Positions 6,791 through 19,084 of a stretch of 64,000 nt of DNA are shown here, one piece after another. The DNA comes from Calidifontimicrobium sp035325925. GTDB taxonomy: Bacteria; Pseudomonadota; Gammaproteobacteria; Burkholderiales; Burkholderiaceae_C. The stretch is taken from the NCBI RefSeq assembly GCF_035325925.1, contig NZ_DAOKZA010000006.1, forward strand, positions 1 to 64,000, in the 5' to 3' direction. The notes under the pieces were generated by a model, which had not been told where the DNA came from, did not search any database, and saw nothing but the letters and a program-made list of their open reading frames with translations. The stretch's first letter is position 1, and every line of letters starts with the position of its first letter. The translations under genes and the position numbers were made by a program.

Positions 6791-8755
6791 GTGAACCTGG
6801 CCCCCACCTTCGTCCAGGTCCTGCTGCTGCTGGGCTGCGCGGTGGCGGTGGTGCTGGCGTTCCAGCGCCTGCGCATCCCGTCGGCGCTGGGCTACCTGCT
6901 GGTGGGCGTGCTGCTGGGCCCGCACACCGCCGGGCCGGTGGTCGACGCGCAGCCGCTGCAGGCGCTGGCCGAGTTCGGCATCGTGTTCCTGCTGTTCACG
7001 ATCGGGCTGAACTTCTCGCTGCCGCAGATCCACGCGCTGCGCCACCTGGTGCTCGGGCTGGGCACGGCGCAGGTCGCGCTGACCACCGCCGCGGTCGGCG
7101 CCATCGCCTGGGCCGCCGGACTCGCGCCCGCGGCGGCGTTCGTCGTCGGCGCGGCGTTCGCGCAGTCGTCGACGACGATCATCGGCAAGCAGCTCGCCGA
7201 ACAGGGCGAGGACCAGGCGCGCCACGCGCGGCTCGGCCTGGGCATGTCGGTGTTCCAGGACGTCACCGCCGTGCCGCTGGTGATCGTGATCCCGGTGCTC
7301 GGCGCTGCCGGCGCCACCGCGTTCGGCGGCACGCTGGCCTGGGCGCTGGCCAAGGCGGCGCTGGCCTTCGTGCTGGTGTTCGTCGTCGGGCGCTGGCTGC
7401 TGCGCCCGCTGTTCCACCGCGTCGCGGCGCGCCGCTCGGCCGAGCTGTTCACGCTGACGGTGCTGTTCGTCTCGCTGGCCGCCGGCGCGGTCACGCAGTC
7501 GCTCGGGTTGTCGATGGCGTTCGGCGCGTTCCTCGCCGGCATGGTGCTCGGCGAGACCGAGTTCCGCCACCAGGTCGAGGCCACGGTGCGTCCGTTCCGC
7601 GACGTGCTGCTGGGACTGTTCTTCGTCGGCGTCGGCATGCTCGTCGACCCCCAGGTGCTGGCGAAGGTGTGGCACTGGGGGCTGCTCGGCGCGGCGGTGC
7701 TGCTGGTGGTCAAGTGCGTGCTCGTCGCGGCGATCGTGCGTGCCGCGGGCATCGAGACGCTCACCGCGTGGCGCACCGGCATCCTGCTCGCCGTGGGCGG
7801 CGAGTTCGGCTTCGCGGTGCTGGCCATCGGGCTGCAAAGCGGCGTCGTCGACGAGCCGCTGGGGCAGGCGGTGCTGGTGTCGGTGCTGTTCTCGATGATC
7901 GCCGGCCCGCTGCTGATCCGCCACCACCACGCGCTGGCGCGGTGGCTGGCGCCGCGCCGCGCGCCGCCGCTCGACGACGCCCCCGCCGCGGCCGACGCGC
8001 CGCCGCCCGCCGGCGCGCAGGTGCTGCTGGCGGGCTACGGCCGCGTCGGCCAGAGCCTGGGTCACTTCCTCGAGGCCGAGGGCATCGCGTACGCCGCGCT
8101 CGACCTCGACGCCGAGCGCGTGCGCGAGGCGCGGCGCGCCGGCGAGCACGTGCACTTCGGCGACAGCTCGCAGCTCGACGTGATGGAGGCGCTCGGGCTG
8201 GCGAACGCGCGGCTGGTGGTGATCACCCACGACGACGTCGCCGCGGCACTGCGCCTGCTGGCGCAGTTGCGCGCGCGCCACCCGCAGCTGCCGGTGATGG
8301 TGCGCGCGCGCGGTCTCGATGTCGCCGAGGAGCTGCGCGCCGCCGGCGCCAACGAGGTCGTGCCGGAGACGCTGGAGGCGACGCTGACGCTGGCGTCGCA
8401 GGCGCTGCGGATGCTCGACGTGCCGCTGGCGCGCGTGCTGCGCCGCGTGCAGGCCGAGCGCGCGAACCTGTACCCGCGGCTGCGCGGCGCCTTCGGCGGC
8501 GACGCCACGCACGCCGACGACGCCGCGGGCGACACCGAACGCCTGCACGCGCTGCAGCTGCCGGCCGACAGCCGCTGGCTCGGGCAGCCGCTGTCGGCGC
8601 TGCCGCTGGACGGCGCGATCGTCAGCGCGCTGGTGCGTCGCGGCCATCGCCGGCTGCAGCCGGCACCCGACACGCGCGTCGAGCCGGGCGACACGCTGGT
8701 GCTGTTCGGCGCCGCCGACGCGCTGGCGCGCGCCGAGGCCGCGCTGCAGCGCTGA
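6791..8755 (+). CDS. Kef-type cation:proton antiporter (CPA2, TrkA domains)
   Basis: A 654-residue inner-membrane antiporter: about twelve membrane segments over residues 1-385, with family-typical LLVGVLLGPH, FAQSSTTIIGKQL and MSVFQDVTAVPL; then a cytoplasmic RCK/TrkA-N domain starting near residue 411 with the Rossmann motif AGYGRVGQSLG, and a TrkA-C domain at about 570-650. KefB/KefC-like proteins exchange K+ or Na+ for H+ under control of nucleotide binding to the RCK domain. The start codon is GTG 6791, 12 bases after the VC0807-like gene. The RCK nucleotide loop looks intact. Substrate ion is not decided by sequence. Confidence 0.9.
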   Translation: MNLAPTFVQVLLLLGCAVAVVLAFQRLRIPSALGYLLVGVLLGPHTAGPVVDAQPLQALAEFGIVFLLFTIGLNFSLPQIHALRHLVLGLGTAQVALTTAAVGAIAWAAGLAPAAAFVVGAAFAQSSTTIIGKQLAEQGEDQARHARLGLGMSVFQDVTAVPLVIVIPVLGAAGATAFGGTLAWALAKAALAFVLVFVVGRWLLRPLFHRVAARRSAELFTLTVLFVSLAAGAVTQSLGLSMAFGAFLAGMVLGETEFRHQVEATVRPFRDVLLGLFFVGVGMLVDPQVLAKVWHWGLLGAAVLLVVKCVLVAAIVRAAGIETLTAWRTGILLAVGGEFGFAVLAIGLQSGVVDEPLGQAVLVSVLFSMIAGPLLIRHHHALARWLAPRRAPPLDDAPAAADAPPPAGAQVLLAGYGRVGQSLGHFLEAEGIAYAALDLDAERVREARRAGEHVHFGDSSQLDVMEALGLANARLVVITHDDVAAALRLLAQLRARHPQLPVMVRARGLDVAEELRAAGANEVVPETLEATLTLASQALRMLDVPLARVLRRVQAERANLYPRLRGAFGGDATHADDAAGDTERLHALQLPADSRWLGQPLSALPLDGAIVSALVRRGHRRLQPAPDTRVEPGDTLVLFGAADALARAEAALQR

Positions 8756-8829
8756 TGCCCCCCGCGTCGCGCGAGCGAAAGCCGCGCCCGCGCCGCCAGC
8801 CGTATCGTCGCCGGCCCGCGGCGACACGC

Positions 8830-9190
8830 GCCGCGACGGCTGGAGCGCCCGCACCGCGCTGGTGTGCGGTCTGTCGCTGTCGTGCGCGAGCACGGTGGTG
8901 CTGCTCGAGGCGATCGAGGTGCGACGCGCGCTGGACACGGTGAACGGGTGCATCGCCGTCGGCTGGCTCGTCGTCGAGTACCCGGCCGCCGTGATGGCGC
9001 GGGTGCTGTTGCCGCCGCGGCTGCCGTGGCAGGTGGCGCACACCGGCTCGCGACGCCGCGATGCGCGTCGTGGCCACGCCGGACCCGCCGGGCGTGCGCC
9101 GCATGGTCGAAACGGCGCGCGCAGAACCGCGGCATCGAGATCGCGCTGCGCACCCGCAGCGAAGACGGGTCGCAGCTGCAGCGCCTCGAC
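8830..9190 (+). pseudogene. Remnant of a YbaL-type cation:proton antiporter
   Basis: Two blocks survive. Block 1 (about 8832-9026) reads WSARTALVCGLSLSCASTVV, then LLEAIEVRRALDT and IAVGWLVVEYP, which is the membrane core of YbaL-family antiporters (relatives read STVVLLRALEER and IAVGWLIVED). Block 2 (about 9061-9190) starts VVATPDPPGVRRMVETAR and, after a frame change near 9120, continues RGIEIALRTRSED, which matches the distal part of the YbaL RCK domain. The roughly 250-codon middle is missing, the catalytic Asp of VED is replaced by Tyr, and frames are broken. It is a decayed second antiporter just behind the intact Kef-type gene. Confidence 0.75.
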
Positions 9191-9293
9191 CGCGCGCCGC
9201 CCGGGCCTCGCGGCCCGATGGCGAGCGACGGCGCCGACGCACCGGCGGCCCTGCGTCGGCGTCCGCGCCCGCAGGCCGCCCCGGCGCGGGTCG

Positions 9294-9629
9294 TCAGCGG
9301 CGCGCCGACAGCGGCGGCGGCAGCGCGTCGCCGGCCAGACGCCGGCGGAACAGCGCGGCGCGGGCGAGCACGACGGTCGTCACCGGCGCGGTGATCGACA
9401 GCACGATGATGATCAGCCACACGTGCAGCGCCAGCCCGCCGCCGCGGGTGCTGAAGTGCACGATCGACGCCAGCGTGACGATCCACGCCGCCAGCGTCGA
9501 CGCCAGCGCCGGCGCGTGCATCCGCGAGAAGAAGTCGGGCAGCCGCCGCAGCCCCAGCGCGGCGACGAGCACGACGAAGCCGCTGGCCAGCAGCAGCGCG
9601 GCGACCACCAGTTCGGCCAGCGGCGTCAC
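9294..9629 (-). CDS. mrpG: Mrp Na+/H+ antiporter subunit G
   Basis: A 111-residue, three-helix membrane protein with the subunit G signature ALGLRRLPDFFSRMHAPAL near residues 24-42. It is the last gene of the six-gene Mrp operon. The start is GTG 9629, overlapping the stop of mrpF by GTGA, which implies translational coupling. MrpG is one of the small subunits needed to assemble the large hetero-oligomeric Na+/H+ antiporter in the inner membrane. Confidence 0.95.
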   Translation of the reverse strand: MTPLAELVVAALLLASGFVVLVAALGLRRLPDFFSRMHAPALASTLAAWIVTLASIVHFSTRGGGLALHVWLIIIVLSITAPVTTVVLARAALFRRRLAGDALPPPLSARR

Positions 9630-9904
9630 TCGATCACCTCGCCGCGCAGCAGGAACTTCGCCAGCGCCACCGAGCTGACGAAGCCGAACAGCACCATCAG
9701 CAGTGCGCCCTCGAAGTACATCTCGCTGTCGTAGCGGATCGCCAGCACCAGCATCACCAGCATGCCCACGACGTAGAGGAAGTCCAGCGCCAGCACGCGG
9801 TCCTGCGCGCTCGGCCCGCGCACGACACGCAGCAGCCCCACCGCCATCGCCAGCGCGTACAGCACCAGCGTCGCGCCGATCGCGGTCGACAGCACCAGGC
9901 TCAT
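9626..9904 (-). CDS. mrpF: Mrp Na+/H+ antiporter subunit F
   Basis: A 92-residue protein with three membrane helices and the subunit F signature LLRVVRGPSAQDRVLALD, where the Asp is conserved in the family. The ATG at 9904 overlaps the mrpE stop as ATGA and its own stop overlaps mrpG. Small membrane subunit of the Mrp complex; no independent function known. Confidence 0.95.
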   Translation of the reverse strand: MSLVLSTAIGATLVLYALAMAVGLLRVVRGPSAQDRVLALDFLYVVGMLVMLVLAIRYDSEMYFEGALLMVLFGFVSSVALAKFLLRGEVIE

Positions 9905-10389
9905 TCGAAGATCTCCTTCAGCGGGTGTTCGTAGTCGCGCTTGAAGTGCGCGACGAAGGCGGCCTCGTCGTCGAGGTCGAAGACGTGGATCAGCAGCGCA
10001 CTGCGGTCGGGCGCCAGCTCGGACCACACGGTGCCGGGAATCACCGCGGTGATCATCGCCAGCGACGCCAGCGCGTGCACGTCGCGCAGCTCCAGCGGCA
10101 CGACGACGAAGGCACCGCGCGGCGGCCTGACGCGCGCCAGCGCGACGCCACGCGCGACGTCGATCGCCGAGCGCACGACGTCGCGCCCGACGCGCAGGAT
10201 CAGCAGCGCGAGCACGCCCCAGCGGCGCAGCGGCCCGGGGCGCGGGCGCAGCGGCGCCATCAGCAGCGGCATCGCGACGGCCACCAGCACGCCGAGCAGC
10301 ACCTGCCCGGGCGACAGGCTGCGGTTGAGCAGCAGCCAGCCGCCGAAGATGCCCAGCGACAGCCACGGCGACGGCAGCCAGCGCTTCAC
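9901..10389 (-). CDS. mrpE: Mrp Na+/H+ antiporter subunit E
   Basis: A 162-residue subunit with two N-terminal helices (FGGWLLLNRSLSPGQVLLGV) and a cytoplasmic alpha/beta region containing VIPGTVWSELA and LLIHVFDLDDE, both typical of MrpE. The GTG start at 10389 overlaps the mrpD stop (GTGA), and its end overlaps mrpF. Full length compared with the family. Confidence 0.95.
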   Translation of the reverse strand: MKRWLPSPWLSLGIFGGWLLLNRSLSPGQVLLGVLVAVAMPLLMAPLRPRPGPLRRWGVLALLILRVGRDVVRSAIDVARGVALARVRPPRGAFVVVPLELRDVHALASLAMITAVIPGTVWSELAPDRSALLIHVFDLDDEAAFVAHFKRDYEHPLKEIFE

Positions 10390-12032
10390 CGCGCGCCCTC
10401 CGCCGGCCGTGCGACCGGCCGCGCCGACATCACCGCGTCGACGTACCGCGCCGGGGCGTGCAGCGCGTCGGCGCCATCGCGCGTGTAGCGCAGCACCGCC
10501 TCGCCGTGCACGACCAGCAGCACGCTGGCGGCCAGCAGCGCGGCGATCGGCAGCGTCTCGACGACGCGCACGCGCGGCGGCGGCCGGTCCTGCGTGGTCC
10601 AGAAGTGGCGCATGCCCACGCGCATCAGCGCCAGCGCGGCGAGCAGCCCCGACGCGACGAGCAGCGCGAACAGCGTCGACGCCGCGGCGCCCCCGATGTC
10701 GAGCAGCGCCGACAGCATCGCCAGCTTGCCGACGAACCCGGCCAGCGGCGGCAGCCCGGCGACGACCATGGCGAACGCGGTGAACGACACGCCGAGGAAC
10801 GCCAGCGCGGCGGGGATCGCGCGGCCGATCAGCGCCTCCTCGTTGTCGTCGAGGTTGGTGCTGGGCGGCGGCTCCGCGTCGAAGAACACCGGAAGCGCGT
10901 CGTTGCCGTCGTCGATGTCGCGCGGTCCGAGTTCGACCTCGCGGCTGCGCTCGAGCAGCTCGACGAGCAGGAACAGCGCGCAGGCCGCCAGCGTCGAGGT
11001 GGCCAGGTAGTACAGCGCGCCGCCGGCGAGCGCCGGCGCGCCGAAGCCGATGGCCGCGACCAGCGTGCCCGACGAGGCGATCACGCTGAAGCCCAGCAGC
11101 CGCGCGAGCTGCTGCGACGCGAGCATGCCGATCGCGCCGAAGCCCAGCGTGGCCACGCCGGCCCACACCAGCACGTCGCCGCCGAAGCCGGCCGACGCGC
11201 CGGCGCCCGGCGGGAAGCACAGCGTCCACAGGCGCAGCACCGCGTAGACACCGACCTTGGTCAGCACCGCGAACACCGCCGCGGCCGGCGCGCTGGCCGC
11301 GGCGTAGGCCGGCGGCAGCCAGAAGTTCAGCGGCCACACCGCGGCCTTCGCGAGGAACGCCACCGCCAGGATCGCCGCCCCGGCGTGCAGCAGGCCGCGG
11401 TCGCTGTCGGGCACCTGCGGCAGCTTCAGCGCGATGTCGGCCATGTTCAGCGTGCCGGTCACGCCGTACAGCACCGCCACGCCGATCAGGAACAGCAGCG
11501 ACGCGACGAGGTTGACCGCGATGTAGTGCAGCCCGGCGCGCACGCGTTCGATGCCGCCGCCGTGCAGCAACAGCGCGTAGCTGGCCGCCAGGAGCACCTC
11601 GAAGAACACGAACAGGTTGAACAGGTCGGCGGTCAGGAACGCCCCGTACAGCCCCATCAGCTGCAGCTGGACCAGCACGTGGAAGTACACGCCGGCGTGC
11701 TGCCAGCGCGCCAGCGCGTACAGCAGCGCCGCCAGCCCGACGCTGCCGGCGAGCACGGCCATCAGCGCCGAGAGGCGGTCGGCGACCAGCACGATGCCGA
11801 ACGGCACCGGCCAGTTGCCCGGCAGGTACACGCCGAACGCGGCCGCGCCCTGCGCGTCGACGCGCAGCAGCAGCGCGACGGCGATCGCCAGCCCGAGCAC
11901 CGCCGAGGCGACGTTGAGCACCGCCTTCAGCGACCGCCGGCCCTCGCCGAGCATCAGCATCAGCGCCGCGGTGCCCAGCGGCAGCAGCACCGGGGCGACG
12001 ACCAGGTGGTCCGACCACGGCAGTGGCGTCAT
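10386..12032 (-). CDS. mrpD: Mrp Na+/H+ antiporter subunit D
   Basis: A 548-residue proton-pumping subunit homologous to NuoM/NuoN of complex I, with about fourteen membrane helices. Visible hallmarks: FNLFVFFEVLLAASYALL, where the Glu of helix 5 is essential in homologues, and AFLAKAAVWPLNFWLPPAY with the conserved channel Lys. About 100 residues near 400 include a polar loop rich in Asp/Glu (RSREVELGPRDIDDGND), longer than in most MrpD proteins. ATG 12032 overlaps the mrpC stop by ATGA. Confidence 0.95.
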   Translation of the reverse strand: MTPLPWSDHLVVAPVLLPLGTAALMLMLGEGRRSLKAVLNVASAVLGLAIAVALLLRVDAQGAAAFGVYLPGNWPVPFGIVLVADRLSALMAVLAGSVGLAALLYALARWQHAGVYFHVLVQLQLMGLYGAFLTADLFNLFVFFEVLLAASYALLLHGGGIERVRAGLHYIAVNLVASLLFLIGVAVLYGVTGTLNMADIALKLPQVPDSDRGLLHAGAAILAVAFLAKAAVWPLNFWLPPAYAAASAPAAAVFAVLTKVGVYAVLRLWTLCFPPGAGASAGFGGDVLVWAGVATLGFGAIGMLASQQLARLLGFSVIASSGTLVAAIGFGAPALAGGALYYLATSTLAACALFLLVELLERSREVELGPRDIDDGNDALPVFFDAEPPPSTNLDDNEEALIGRAIPAALAFLGVSFTAFAMVVAGLPPLAGFVGKLAMLSALLDIGGAAASTLFALLVASGLLAALALMRVGMRHFWTTQDRPPPRVRVVETLPIAALLAASVLLVVHGEAVLRYTRDGADALHAPARYVDAVMSARPVARPAEGAR

Positions 12033-12372
12033 GGCCGCTCCTCGCGACCGTCGACGTGGTCACCGCCGCTGAGCCCGCGCAGCGCCAGCAGCACGACCAG
12101 GAACAGCGCGGTGGTCGCGAAGCCGATGACGATCGCGGTCAGCACCAGCGACTGCGGCAGCGGATCGGTGTAGTGCGCCAGGTCGGGCGCGAGCCCCGGC
12201 TTGACGATCGGCTCCTTGTCGATGGCCAGGCTGCCGACGCTAAAAATAAACAGGTTGACGGCGTACGACAGCATCGACAACCCGATCAGCACCTGGAAGG
12301 TGCGCGGGCGCAGCACCAGCCACACGCCGGCGGCGGTCATCACGCCGATGGCGATCGAGATCACGGCCTCCA

Positions 12373-12373
<1 letters not shown>
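12029..12373 (-). CDS. mrpC: Mrp Na+/H+ antiporter subunit C
   Basis: A 114-residue NuoK-like subunit with three helices and the family phrases GVWLVLRPRTFQVLIGLSM and DPLPQSLVLTAIVIGFA. Its ATG shares one base with the stop of mrpA (TGATG) and its stop overlaps mrpD. One odd feature: the codons for LFIFS are TTTATTTTTAGC, an A/T run unlike anything else in the operon, in the middle of a helix. Confidence 0.95.
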
Positions 12374-15270
<2,897 letters not shown>

Positions 15271-15321
15271 GGACGCGAGTCTAGGAGACGCCGCGGCGCC
15301 GGCCGCGGCGCGGGCGCGCCG

Positions 15322-18069
15322 TCACGCCTGCGTCACGTGTCGGGCCAGCCGCAGGCGCCGGATCACCGCCTTCTCGGCCTCGGCGACGACGAACACCAGC
15401 AGGCCGGCGGCGCCGACCTTGGCCCACTGCGCCGCGTCCAGCGGCGTCGAACCGAACACGCCCTGCAGCGGCGGCAGGTACACGAACGCCAGCTGCAGCG
15501 GCAGGCACGCGGCCAGCGCCAGCAGCACCGCGCGGTTGCCGGTCAGCGCGTCGCGGTCGAACACCGGCTCGAGGATGAAGCGGCTGTTGAGCAGGTAGAA
15601 CATCTCGGCGACGACGATCGCGCTGACGGCCATCGTGCGCGCGGTCTCCAGCGGCGTGCCGGCGGCCAGCTCCCACAGGAACAGGCCGAGCGCGCCGGCC
15701 ATCATCAGCATCGACACCATCAGCACGCGCCACACGAAGAAGCCCGACAGCAGCGCCTGCCCGGGCGGGCGCGGCGCGCGCGCCATGATGCCGCGCTCGG
15801 CGGGCTCGAAGGCCAGCGCCAGACCGAGCGTGCTCGAGGTCACCATGTTGATCCACAGCACCTGCGCCGGCGTCAGCGGCAGCGTCAGCTCGAACAGGAT
15901 CGCCGCGATGACGACCAGCGCCTCGCCGCCGTTGGTCGGCAGCATGAACAGGGTGAACTTGCGGATGTTGTCGTACACCGCACGGCCCTCGCGCACCGCG
16001 GCGGCGATGGTGGCGAAGTTGTCGTCGGCGAGCACCACGTCGGCCGCCTCCTTGGCCGCCTCGGTGCCCTTGCGCCCCATCGCCACGCCGACGTCGGCGC
16101 GCTTGAGCGCCGGCGCGTCGTTGACGCCGTCGCCGGTCATCGCGACGACCTGGCCGCCGTCCTGCAGCGCGTGCACGAGCCGCAGCTTGTGCTCGGGGCT
16201 GGCGCGCGCGAACACGTCGACCTCCATCGCCACGCGCCGCAGCGCGGCGTCGTCCATCAGCTCGAGCTCGGCGCCGGTGATCGCCGGCTTGCCGGTGCCG
16301 ATGGCCAGCTGCGCGCCGATCGCGCGCGCCGTCTCGGCGTGGTCGCCGGTGATCATCTTCACGCGGATGCCGGCGCGGTGGCACTCGGCGACGGCGCGCA
16401 CCGCCTCGTCGCGCGGCGGATCGGCGATGCCCACCAGCGCGAGCATCGTGTAGCCCTGCTCGACGTCGGAGAAGGCCAGCCGCGCGCCGGCCGGCGCGAC
16501 CCGCCGGTACGCCAGCGCGAGCAGGCGCAGCCCGCGCGCCGCGATGTCGGTGGCCATGCGCCGCCAGGTGTCGACGTCGAGCGCGCGTTCGCCGTCGGGG
16601 CCGAGCTCCCAGGCGCACACGTCGAGCAGCTTCTCGGGCGCGCCCTTGACGAAGATCCACGCCTGCGCGTCACCGTCGCGGTGCGCGGTGGCCATGAAGC
16701 GGTGCTGCGACTCGAACGGGATCGAGTCCAGGCGCGGCCACTCGGCCTCGGCGACATGCTGCGTGAAGCCGCCCTTGTGGCCGAGCACCAGCAGCGCACC
16801 CTCGGTCGGGTCGCCGACCACCTGCCACTGCCCGTCGCGCTCGGCGAGCCGCGCGTCGTTGCACAGCACCGCCGCGCGCAGCGCCAGCGCCATCGCCGGG
16901 TGGCGGTCGACGTCGATCACGCGCTCGTCGACGCTGAAGTCGCCCACCGGCTCGTAGCCGGCGCCCGAGACCGTGACGTCGAGGCCGGCGCAGACCACGC
17001 GCTGCACCGTCATCTCGTTGCGCGTCAGCGTGCCGGTCTTGTCCGAGCAGATCACGGTGACCGAGCCCAGCGCCTCGACCGCCGGCAGCCGGCGCACGAT
17101 CGCGTGGCGCCGCGCCATGCGCTGCACGCCGAGCGCGAGCGTGACGGTCATGATCGCCGGCAAGCCCTCGGGGATCGCCGAGGCGGCGAGCGCGACGACC
17201 ATCATGAACATCTCGGCCGGGGCGTGTCCACGCACCAGCACCCCGAGTGCGAAGGTCAGCGCGGCCGCGCCGAGGATGACCACCGCGAGCACGCGGGCGA
17301 AGCGGTCGATCTGGCGCAGCAGCGGCGTGCTGATCGACCGGATGTCCGACAGCATGCGGTCGATGCGGCCGATCTCGGTGTGGGCGCCGGTGGCCACGAC
17401 GACGCCGCGCGCCTGCCCGTAGGTGACCAGCGTGCCCGAGTAGGCCATACCGGTGCGATCGCCCAGCGGCGCGTCGGGCGCCACCGCGTCGATCGACTTG
17501 TCCGCCGGCATCGACTCGCCGGTCAACGCCGACTCGTCGACGCGCAGGTCCTTGACGTCGACGAGCCGCAGGTCGGCCGGCACGCGATCGCCCGAGGCGA
17601 GCAGCACGACGTCGCCGGGCACCAGTTCGGCGGCGTCGAGCTCGGCGCGCCGGCCGTCGCGCACCACGATCGCGCGCGGCGACAGCATCGAGCGGATCGC
17701 GTCGAGCGCCGACTCGGCCCGCCCCTCCTGGATGAAGCCGATCACCGCGTTGACGACCACCGCCGCCAGCAGCACGCCGGTGTCGATCCAGTGCCCGAGC
17801 CACGCGGTGATCGCCGCTGCCGCGATCATCACGTACAGCAGCACGTTGTGGAACTGCAGCACGAAGCGCAGCAGCGGACCGCGCGGCTTCGCGGCGGCGA
17901 GGCGATTCGGCCCGTGACGCGCCTGCCGCTGGCGCACCTCGTCGGGCGCGAGGCCGGCCCCGCCGACCTGCAGTCGCGCGCACACCGCGTCGGGCGACTC
18001 GGCGTGCCAGGCCGGCGCGTCGTCACGGACCTCGCGGTCGGCGTGGTCCCGGCCGTCCCGCCGGATCAT
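15322..18069 (-). CDS. P-type cation-transporting ATPase (P2-like)
   Basis: A 915-residue ATPase: N-terminal cation-ATPase domain (RQRQARHGPNRLAAAKPRGP), actuator domain with LTGES, catalytic Asp343 in SDKTGTLT, membrane motif IPEGLPAIMT, nucleotide-binding domain, hinge MTGDGVNDAPALK and about ten helices. Lineage resembles bacterial P2-type (Ca2+ or Na+/K+-ATPase-like) pumps; the ion is not decided. A close paralogue of similar length lies at 30.2 kb. It is preceded on the same strand by a universal stress protein gene, 94 bases upstream, and followed by the Mrp operon, so the block pools several cation systems. Confidence 0.92.
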   Translation of the reverse strand: MIRRDGRDHADREVRDDAPAWHAESPDAVCARLQVGGAGLAPDEVRQRQARHGPNRLAAAKPRGPLLRFVLQFHNVLLYVMIAAAAITAWLGHWIDTGVLLAAVVVNAVIGFIQEGRAESALDAIRSMLSPRAIVVRDGRRAELDAAELVPGDVVLLASGDRVPADLRLVDVKDLRVDESALTGESMPADKSIDAVAPDAPLGDRTGMAYSGTLVTYGQARGVVVATGAHTEIGRIDRMLSDIRSISTPLLRQIDRFARVLAVVILGAAALTFALGVLVRGHAPAEMFMMVVALAASAIPEGLPAIMTVTLALGVQRMARRHAIVRRLPAVEALGSVTVICSDKTGTLTRNEMTVQRVVCAGLDVTVSGAGYEPVGDFSVDERVIDVDRHPAMALALRAAVLCNDARLAERDGQWQVVGDPTEGALLVLGHKGGFTQHVAEAEWPRLDSIPFESQHRFMATAHRDGDAQAWIFVKGAPEKLLDVCAWELGPDGERALDVDTWRRMATDIAARGLRLLALAYRRVAPAGARLAFSDVEQGYTMLALVGIADPPRDEAVRAVAECHRAGIRVKMITGDHAETARAIGAQLAIGTGKPAITGAELELMDDAALRRVAMEVDVFARASPEHKLRLVHALQDGGQVVAMTGDGVNDAPALKRADVGVAMGRKGTEAAKEAADVVLADDNFATIAAAVREGRAVYDNIRKFTLFMLPTNGGEALVVIAAILFELTLPLTPAQVLWINMVTSSTLGLALAFEPAERGIMARAPRPPGQALLSGFFVWRVLMVSMLMMAGALGLFLWELAAGTPLETARTMAVSAIVVAEMFYLLNSRFILEPVFDRDALTGNRAVLLALAACLPLQLAFVYLPPLQGVFGSTPLDAAQWAKVGAAGLLVFVVAEAEKAVIRRLRLARHVTQA

Positions 18070-18163
18070 GTCGGCCGCTTCGCAACGCGTGGCCCGGCGC
18101 GCAGCCGCCGGTCACGCCCTTCCCGGCATCGGGTCGCGCCCCGCGCGCCGCCGCGAGGCCGCA

Positions 18164-19084
18164 TCAACCCGAGGCGCCGCCGGGCGCGCGCACCACCATC
18201 GTGTCGCACGGCAGCCGGTCGAGCACGCGCTCGGCGGAACTGCCCAGCAGCGCGCCGAGCAGGCCGCTGCGACCCTGGGTGCCGATCACGACCAGGTCGA
18301 CGTCGTGATCGCGCACGTGCTGCGCGAGCAGCGAATCGAGTGCACCGCGACCGACGCTCAGCCGAAGGCCGTCGCGCCGGGCGGCGTCGAGCGAGCTCGC
18401 GCCGACGAAGGCGCGCGCCTCGCCGTCTTCGATGCGGCGCCGCGTCTCGTCGTCGACCGGCGCCTCGACCGCACCGAGGCCGCGCGCCGGCAGCGCGTGG
18501 TACAGGCCCAGCTCGACATGCGCGAAGCAGCGCGCGGCGGCGTCGAGCGCGTGGCGCGACGACTCGGAGAAGTCGGTGGCCACGACGACGCGCCGGTACG
18601 GCCCGCGCACCCGGCGGCGCACGACCAGCAGCGGCGACGCCAGCGTGCGCGCCAGCCGCGCCACGGTGCCACCGAGCAGGAACCGCCCAAACGTCTCGCT
18701 GCGCGCCATGCCGACGACGACCAGCCCGCAGCGCGCCTGCTCGGCGTGCTCGACGATGCGCTGCGCCGCGTCGCCGTGCACGACGACCAGCACGCCACGC
18801 ACGCCCAGCGGCGCGACATCGGCATGCAGCTCGCGGCGCGCGTGTCGCAGCGCGGCCTCGTCGTCGCCGCGCCAGGCCCAGGCCAGCGCCTGGTCGGGCG
18901 AGCGCGGACCCTCGACGACGCTGATCACGTGCAACTCGCTGCCCCAGGCTCCGGCGAGCTGCGCCGCGCGGTCGAGCGCGCGGTCGCAGCGCGCGCTGAG
19001 GTCGCTGGCCAGCAGCACGCGCGCGGGAACACCGTCGCGCGTCGGCGGCGCCGTCGTCGCAGCGTCGGTCACGGGCCCGGTCAT
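18164..19084 (-). CDS. Two-domain universal stress protein (UspA family)
   Basis: A 306-residue protein made of two UspA domains. Domain 1 starts near VLLASDLSARCDRALDRA; domain 2 starts near VVVATDFSESSRHALDAA and ends with an ATP-binding type loop GTQGRSGLLGALLGSSAERV. Domain 1 has a divergent loop (GMARSETFGRFLLGG). I took ATG 19084 over an in-frame ATG at 19102; both are plausible. It lies upstream of the P-type ATPase on the same strand and is divergent from another Usp gene. Such proteins support survival under energy or oxygen limitation in several bacteria; here the function is inferred. Confidence 0.88.
   Translation of the reverse strand: MTGPVTDAATTAPPTRDGVPARVLLASDLSARCDRALDRAAQLAGAWGSELHVISVVEGPRSPDQALAWAWRGDDEAALRHARRELHADVAPLGVRGVLVVVHGDAAQRIVEHAEQARCGLVVVGMARSETFGRFLLGGTVARLARTLASPLLVVRRRVRGPYRRVVVATDFSESSRHALDAAARCFAHVELGLYHALPARGLGAVEAPVDDETRRRIEDGEARAFVGASSLDAARRDGLRLSVGRGALDSLLAQHVRDHDVDLVVIGTQGRSGLLGALLGSSAERVLDRLPCDTMVVRAPGGASG

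Noticed and set aside
4088..9043. A 1651-codon open frame on the minus strand, and similar frames over 1500 codons elsewhere
   Set aside because: They are shadows of real genes. In DNA with almost no A/T at third positions, stop codons are rare in other frames. The translations are Arg/Ala/Gly-rich, without domains, and the opposite or shifted frame carries recognisable enzymes.
18161..18170. FNR half-site GCATCAACCC near the P-type ATPase start
   Set aside because: Only one half is present and it overlaps the end of the Usp gene.
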